The notes beneath the pieces were generated by a model. It did not search any database and had not been told where the DNA came from. It saw nothing but the letters and a program-made list of their open reading frames with translations. From Cryptomeria japonica (lineage: Eukaryota; Streptophyta; Pinopsida; Cupressales; Cupressaceae): DNA of 64,000 bases. The DNA lies in assembly GCF_030272615.1 (NCBI RefSeq), contig NC_081407.1:100981897-101045896 (forward strand), read 5' to 3'. Both the position numbers and the translations under genes were made by a program. This document shows, in pieces, positions 59,276 through 64,000 of the stretch. The stretch's first letter is position 1. Every line of letters starts with the position of its first letter.

Positions 59276-60340
59276 ATGGCGAGTTCGTCAGGGAGAATAG
59301 AGGTGGAGAAATTTAATGGAAGTAATTTTGAGATGTGGAAGCTGAAGATGGAAGATCTGCTAATAGATCGAGATCTTTGGGATGCTGTTGATGCGAATGT
59401 CCAAAGGCCCTCAGATCCTACTGCGGCAGCTCAGTATGATGTTATGGACTGAAAAGCCAAGGGTCTAATTAGACTGTGCCTGGCAGACTCTGTTCTAATC
59501 AATGTCCATGAAGAAAACTCTGCAAAGAAGCTATGAACTAAGCTTGGTGAGATGTATCAAGCGAAATCTTTATTAAATCAAATTTTCTTAAGAAAGAAAT
59601 TGTATTCCTTGAAGATGGAAGAGGGTGGACGAATTGCAGACCACCTGGAAGCATTCAATATGTTGGTGGCTCAATTAGTATCTATCGGTGTTAAGATGGA
59701 CGAGGAGGAGAAATGTCAGATCTTGCTTTGTTCTTTGCCTGATTCATGGGATTCTCTTGTTATGGCTATCAGTAGTACTTCTATTGTTTTGAAATCTGAA
59801 GACGTGGTGGGTGCCCTACTCGGTGAAGAGATGTGAAGGAAGGTATCCATCAGTTCAAAGGAAACCCTAACCATTCGTGGAAGACCTAAGGAGAAAGGCA
59901 AGAAGAATGAGAAGCGCGACAAGTCCAAATCCAAAAGGAGATTGAAATCTCCTGGAAAGTCCAAAGTCATTTGCTGGAATTGTGGTAAACTGGGTCACAT
60001 CCGTAAGGACTACAAAGAAGAAAAGAAGAAGAAGAAAAAGAAAAAGTTCAATTCTGATTTTGAGTCTGACAAGGAAGATGGCGATGCATTTATTGCAGCT
60101 TTGGCGACTCATGCAGGTAATGATGCCTGGCTAATTGACTCAGGTGCATCTTTTCATATGACTTCCAATAGAGATTGGTTTTTTGAATATGAAGGATTTA
60201 ATGGAGGTAAGGTGTATTTGGGTGATGATTCACCTCTAGACATTGTTGGTCGAGGTAAAGTTAGAATCAGGTTTTCTGATGGTAGAATAAAAAGGATTAA
60301 TGGTGTGTTGCATATCCCTGGATTAAAATGAAACCTGTTA
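59276..60340 (+). pseudogene. gag-pol: Copia 3 gag and protease
   Basis: ATG 59276 opens MASSSGRIEVEKFNGSNFEM, a typical start for this lineage. Gag runs through IFLRKKLYSLKMEEGGRIAD and CQILLCSLPDSWDSLVMAIS to the knuckle CWNCGKLGHIRKDY, in which the last Cys is Tyr (about 59971-60012). A K-rich tract follows, then the protease motif WLIDSGASFHMTS (about 60129-60167). The reading frame is unbroken except for stops at 59450, 59534, 59834 and 60329. Each differs from the residue expected in relatives (Trp or Arg) by one C-to-T or G-to-A change. Confidence 0.93.
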
Positions 60341-61513
60341 TCTGTGAGCAAACTGATAGATGCGGGTGTGCAGGTAGTCTTTTCTGAAGCAGGATGTAAG
60401 ATGATTAAGGGTGCTATGGTAGTTGCTAGAGGTGTCAGGTTTGGCACTTTTAATAAGCTTGAAGCATACACTATTGAGTGTAATAGCACTTCTGTAAAAA
60501 GTAAATCTGCAGATACTTCACTGGAAGATTTGAAGGTTTCACCTTCAATAGATGGAAATGGTTTTTGGGTACCTAAGGGTTCTCTTTCGTCTGAAGAAAA
60601 GTTACCTGCAAAGAAGACTATGTTATGGCACCAGAGACTTGGCCACATTGGAGAAAAGGGTCTAAGGACCTTGAAAAATAAAAACCTTGTTGAAGGTTTG
60701 AATGATTGTAATCTTGACTTTGATTTCTGTGAGCATTGCATTTATGAAAAACAAAACCGCGTTCAGTTTTACTCGAGTTCTCATAAAACTTGTGGTGTTT
60801 TGGATCTTATCCATTCTGATGTGTTTGGTCCAGTAGATGTCTCTTCGATTGGAAAATCCACATATTATGTTTCATTTATTGATGATTTTAGTAGAAGGAC
60901 ATGGGTATATTTTCTAAAGAGTAAATTTGAAGTTTTTAGTCATTTTAAAGAATTTAAAGCAATGGTTGAGTTGCAGACTGGAAAGAAAATAAAATATTTG
61001 AGAATTGATAATGGCGGTGAGTTTTGCTCTAATGATTTTGATAGATTTTGTAATGACTATGGAATTAACAGGCAGAAGACAACTCCGTATTCTCCATAGT
61101 AGAATGGAGTTGCAGAAAGAATGAACAGGACATTGATGGAGAAGGCTAGGAGGATGTTGAGTGGTGCTGGTCTCGAACAAAAGTTTTGGGCTGAAGTTGT
61201 TGCCACTTCTTGCTACCTGATTAACAGGCCCCCTACATCAGCTCTTGTTGATAAAATGCCTATGGAAGCATGGTCAGGTCACAAGCCTTCATTGAGACAT
61301 CTTAGAGTTTTTGGTTGCAAGGCATATGCACATGTGCCAAAGGAGAAGCGAACAAAGTTGGAGAACAAGGCTGTGAAATGTATCTTCATCGGGTATAGTT
61401 ATGGTGTGAAAGGATACAAGCTTTGGGACCCTGTTGCACAAAAGGTAATTCACAGTAGAAGTGTTATTTTTAGAGAAATTAAGTCTCCTTCTGTTACATT
61501 GCAGCTAGAATAG
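60341..61513 (+). pseudogene. gag-pol: Copia 3 integrase
   Basis: Same frame. Pre-integrase WHQRLGHIG and CEHCIYEKQ give the His-His-Cys-Cys zinc site. Catalytic residues appear in LIHSDVFGPVD, RIDNGGEFCS and VAERMNRTL. Two adjacent TAG codons at 61097-61102 replace the Gln pair normally in PQQNGV. The C-terminal region (PMEAWSGHKPSLRHLRVFGC, CIFIGYSYGVKGYKLWDP) is intact. A TAG at 61511 lies at the junction with the linker. Confidence 0.94.
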
Positions 61514-62769
61514 ACTAAAAAAGAAGACGTGATTCAACTTCCTTCTACACTTGAAAGAGTTGAATCGAGACCCCTAGATAGGCAAGAAGTTGAGGAGAGC
61601 TCGTCTAGCTCTGAATCTTCAGAAGAGGAGGAAGAACCTCCAACTCAGCTTGTTCGAAGGTCTACAAGACATAGACAACCACCTGAAAGGTATTCACCTA
61701 ATGATTGGAGATGTATTTTTTCTCTGAATACTAGTGTGGATGAACTGAAATCTGTAGAAGAGGCATTAGGTATGAATGATGCAGAATCCTGGAAGATTGC
61801 TATGGAGGAAGAAATGACAGCTTTGAAAAAGAATGATACATGGGATCTTGTACCATTCCCTGAAGGACGAAAACCTATTGGTTGTAAATGGGTGTTCAAG
61901 AAAAAGATTGGTTCAGATGGAAGCATTGAGAAGTATAAAGCAAGGTTGGTTGCAAAAGGCTACTCTCAGGTTGAGGGTGTTGATTATGGTGAGATATTTT
62001 CTCCTGTTGCAAAAATGACGTCCATTAGATTTTTGCTTTCTATTGCTACTGCTTATGATTTAGAGGTTGAGCAAATGGATGTGAAAACTGCTTTCCTTCA
62101 TGGTGATTTGGAGGAAGATATTTATATGACACAGCCGGAGCACTATGTGGTGAAAGGCAAAAGTAATTTGGTCTGTAAATTGAAGAAATCTTTGTATGGC
62201 CTCAAACAAAGTCCTAGGATGTGGTACCAAAAATTTGATACATATGTGTTGAGTTTGGGATTTGAACGTTCTAAATTAGATCACTGTGTTTATTATAAAT
62301 TTGATGGTGATCATTTCTTATTCATTGCATTGTATGTTGATGATATGTTATTCATTGGTAAAGGGAAAGGTATGATTTCAGAACTGAAGTCTCAGCTCGC
62401 TGCTAAATTTGAAATGAAAGATCTTGGTGCAGCAAAGCACATTCTTGGGATGGAAATTAGAAGAGATAGGGTGAACAGAAAGCTATGGCTAGGCCAGAGT
62501 AAGTATGTGAATTTAGTGTTACAGAGGTTCAACATGCAGAATTGTAGACCATTGAGTGTTCCTTTTACAGTTGGAATGAAACTATCTATTTCAGATTGTC
62601 CTACATCCCCATTGGAGATGGAAGACATGAGCAGAGTGCCTTACTAGAGTGCAGTTGGAAGCTTGATGTATGCTATGGTCTGTACTAGACCAGACATTGC
62701 CCAAGCAGTGAGAGTACTTTCTAGATATATGTCTAATCCTAGTAGAGTTCATTGGGATGCAGTCAAAAA
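61514..62769 (+). pseudogene. gag-pol: Copia 3 reverse transcriptase and truncated RNase H
   Basis: Begins with an acidic Ser/Glu-rich linker (SSSSSESSEEEEEPP), then WKIAMEEEMTALKKNDTWDL, GCKWVFKKKIGSDG, KARLVAKGYSQVEGVDYGEI, VEQMDVKTAFLHGDLEEDIY, SLYGLKQSPRMWYQKFD and catalytic LYVDDMLFIG. All core reverse transcriptase motifs are intact and uninterrupted to a TAG at 62645. The RNase H lead-in (GSLMYAMVCTRPDIAQAV, HWDAVKKVLW) is cut at about 62777 by the deletion into the LTR, so RNase H is missing. Confidence 0.94.
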
Positions 62770-63068
62770 AGTCTTATGGCTATTGAGTTGCCTCTGAATC
62801 TCTGATTAGTGGTACTATTGCGAAGAGCTTGCTCTGCAAGTATGTTGTAATCTGTTTTTGATTGCTGAATAAAATATTGAGTTGCTTTTGGAGTGTGGGG
62901 TTTTTCTCCCGAAAGGGTTTTCCCCACATAAATCACTGTATTGTGGTATGAATGTTATTATATCTATTTCTATTTTCTATAACTGTTGTAACGATCTGAA
63001 AAATTTTTGCATTACCCTCCTCTCAAGGTTAGTGTAGGGAGTTGTTTCTGCTACTTAACTTCCTTACA
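62770..63068 (+). repeat. Truncated 3' LTR of Copia 3
   Basis: Aligns with the last ~300 bp of the 5' LTR (from about 58852) and ends ttaca before the ttgcc duplication. The first two thirds of the LTR, the purine tract and the RNase H domain are deleted. Confidence 0.92.
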
Positions 63069-63080
63069 TTGCCATCAATG

Positions 63081-63092
63081 CCAAAGGGGGAT
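63081..63092 (+). promoter_or_regulatory. Polypurine tract of Copia 2
   Basis: ccaaagggggat lies directly before the 3' LTR start tgttggtatttt (63095). It was separated from the Copia 2 coding region by the Copia 3 insertion. Confidence 0.82.
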
Positions 63093-63094
63093 AT

Positions 63095-64000
63095 TGTTGG
63101 TATTTTAGATATGTTGATATGGTTTTGTCATTGATGTCAACACTTGTCAACACTTATCAGCACTTGGAGATTCTTGATTGTGTTCACCGACATGTCAATG
63201 ACTTATGCACAGTCACTGGTATTTGGTTCACCGACAGATTATATTGTTAACCGACACTTGGAATGACTTGAAGATTATTTGGTTATGTCGAAGAAATTAT
63301 GTGGACACTTGGTTTTGGTGATTTGTTCATTTGTTTGATCGGGTTTTCATATTTGTTGTTACTGACAAATAGGTCCAGGTTATGCACCGACAAGCACATC
63401 TATTCCAGATCAGCATATCACGTCATGAAGATGATTTGTTATTATTGTAAATGCATTGAGCCAACATGATGCATCAGATATTGATTCATTTGTAATTGAC
63501 TTTATTGTAATATCATTTAGTGAGCTGACCTACTCAATTGGTCTTAGGTTATGGTATAAATGTAAGATCTCATTTGTGAGATTAATATAGGATCAGAAAA
63601 AAGATTGTAATAAGGTATATGTGAATATAAGTAGAGCTATTCACGCAAACATCATTCAAGATTGTAGGAAGGTTTTAAGAAGGCAAATCAGAGCTAAATC
63701 GGTACTGAATCTAGCATATGAAGATGTTATTTTGAGAAGTACATCATCATTGGATTTAACCATCCAATTGTAGTCAGTGTGACTCCCATTTTGTGATTGA
63801 GTAGTGAGCTCTAGGCAGCTGGCCTTTCTACATCTGTAGACTCTATATTGTACACACATACTATTTGCAATAGTATCATTTGATTGTGGGTAAGGTTTCC
63901 CATCATGATTTTTTCCCTTACAGGGTTTCCATGTATAAATATCTGTGTTATGTGTTGTGGATGTTATTGTCTTGCTATTTCATACATTAATCTTTGTCGG
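63095..64000 (+). repeat. 3' LTR of Copia 2 (partial)
   Basis: Starts tgttggtattttagatatg and matches 43328-44250 and the solo LTR at 10086, with small indels such as an extra gacatgtcaatgacttatgc stretch near 63190. The TATA box is at 63555-63561. The last ~80 bp are beyond the window. Confidence 0.9.

Larger units (their letters stand above)
58258..63068 (+). mobile_element. Ty1/Copia retrotransposon of a second lineage (Copia 3), 3' deleted
   Basis: 5' LTR 58258-59151 (tgttgggaaaaatgg to cttcctta ca), primer site 59154-59166, one long gag-pol frame from ATG 59276, and a truncated 3' LTR (about 62770-63068). The target duplication ttgcc is perfect (58253-58257 and 63069-63073). A deletion fused the RNase H start to the middle of the 3' LTR. 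Motifs such as WHQRLGHIGEKGLRTLKNKN resemble Tork/Tnt1-type Copia, unlike Copia 1 and 2. It interrupts the 3' untranslated region of Copia 2. Confidence 0.94.
43328..64000 (+). mobile_element. Ty1/Copia retrotransposon (Copia 2), triply interrupted, runs off the right edge
   Basis: 5' LTR 43328-44327, primer site 44330-44342, gag, protease, integrase, reverse transcriptase and RNase H to 57882, purine tract 63081-63092, then a partial 3' LTR from 63095. Three insertions split it: 45165-53500, 54260-55259 and 58258-63068. Removing the first rejoins gag across the aaaaa duplication, and removing the second rejoins the integrase at NFD|IIKIS. Its left flank catat is the target inside Copia 6; the matching right copy is outside the window. 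Confidence 0.92.

Noticed and set aside
60154-60741. Minus-strand ORF of 195 codons
   Set aside because: Antisense shadow of Copia 3 protease and pre-integrase; the plus strand has the conserved motifs.

Overview
This window is nuclear DNA from a plant with a large, repeat-rich genome. It is AT-rich, and every recognisable coding stretch belongs to a transposable element: Ty1/Copia gag-pol, a LINE reverse transcriptase, and unusual LTR-element ORFs. I found no intact host gene, tRNA, rRNA or CRISPR array. Long intergenic blocks, ACCGGT-rich Copia LTRs and deep nesting fit a conifer or another giant-genome plant, but the species cannot be fixed from the sequence.

Layout. 1-15475: a minus-strand LTR element with no coding capacity (LARD-like), entering at the left edge. 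It contains a complete plus-strand Copia element (1305-8939, target duplication CAAAA), a solo LTR at 10086-11143, and a solo LTR inside its own 5' LTR at 13992-15461 (duplication CCTTA). 15476-25884: a tandem array of AT-rich units of about 570-590 bp, broken by a 5'-truncated minus-strand LINE (15598-20366, 19-bp duplication), a tRNA-derived SINE (22456-22583), a solo LTR (22864-24519, duplication CATAC) and an unclassified ~900-bp insertion. 26241-32255: a minus-strand LTR element with a coiled-coil/CCHC ORF and a second ORF of unknown function, but no reverse transcriptase. 32256-40767: AT-rich sequence without genes, holding decayed LTR-like remnants, hairpins and microsatellites.

40768 to the right edge is one nested stack. 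A decayed Copia element (40768-43327) is split by a second Copia element (43328 to beyond 64000). The second is itself split by a minus-strand two-ORF LTR element (45165-53500, duplication AAAAA, itself carrying a solo LTR with duplication GCTCC), by a 1000-bp terminal-inverted-repeat element (54260-55259) and by a third Copia element of another lineage (58258-63068, duplication TTGCC). The depth reaches four levels.

Most interesting signal. The LTR elements at 26241-32255 and 45165-53500 have distinct LTRs but share one architecture: coiled coil plus four zinc knuckles, then a long ORF2 with conserved blocks (DLC, PRxG, W-x2-D-x-P, KQIK) and a charged C-terminal half. Neither has protease, integrase, reverse transcriptase or RNase H. 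A weakly similar ORF sits downstream of RNase H inside the LINE. Together these suggest a transposon-borne protein family that I cannot assign to a known function.
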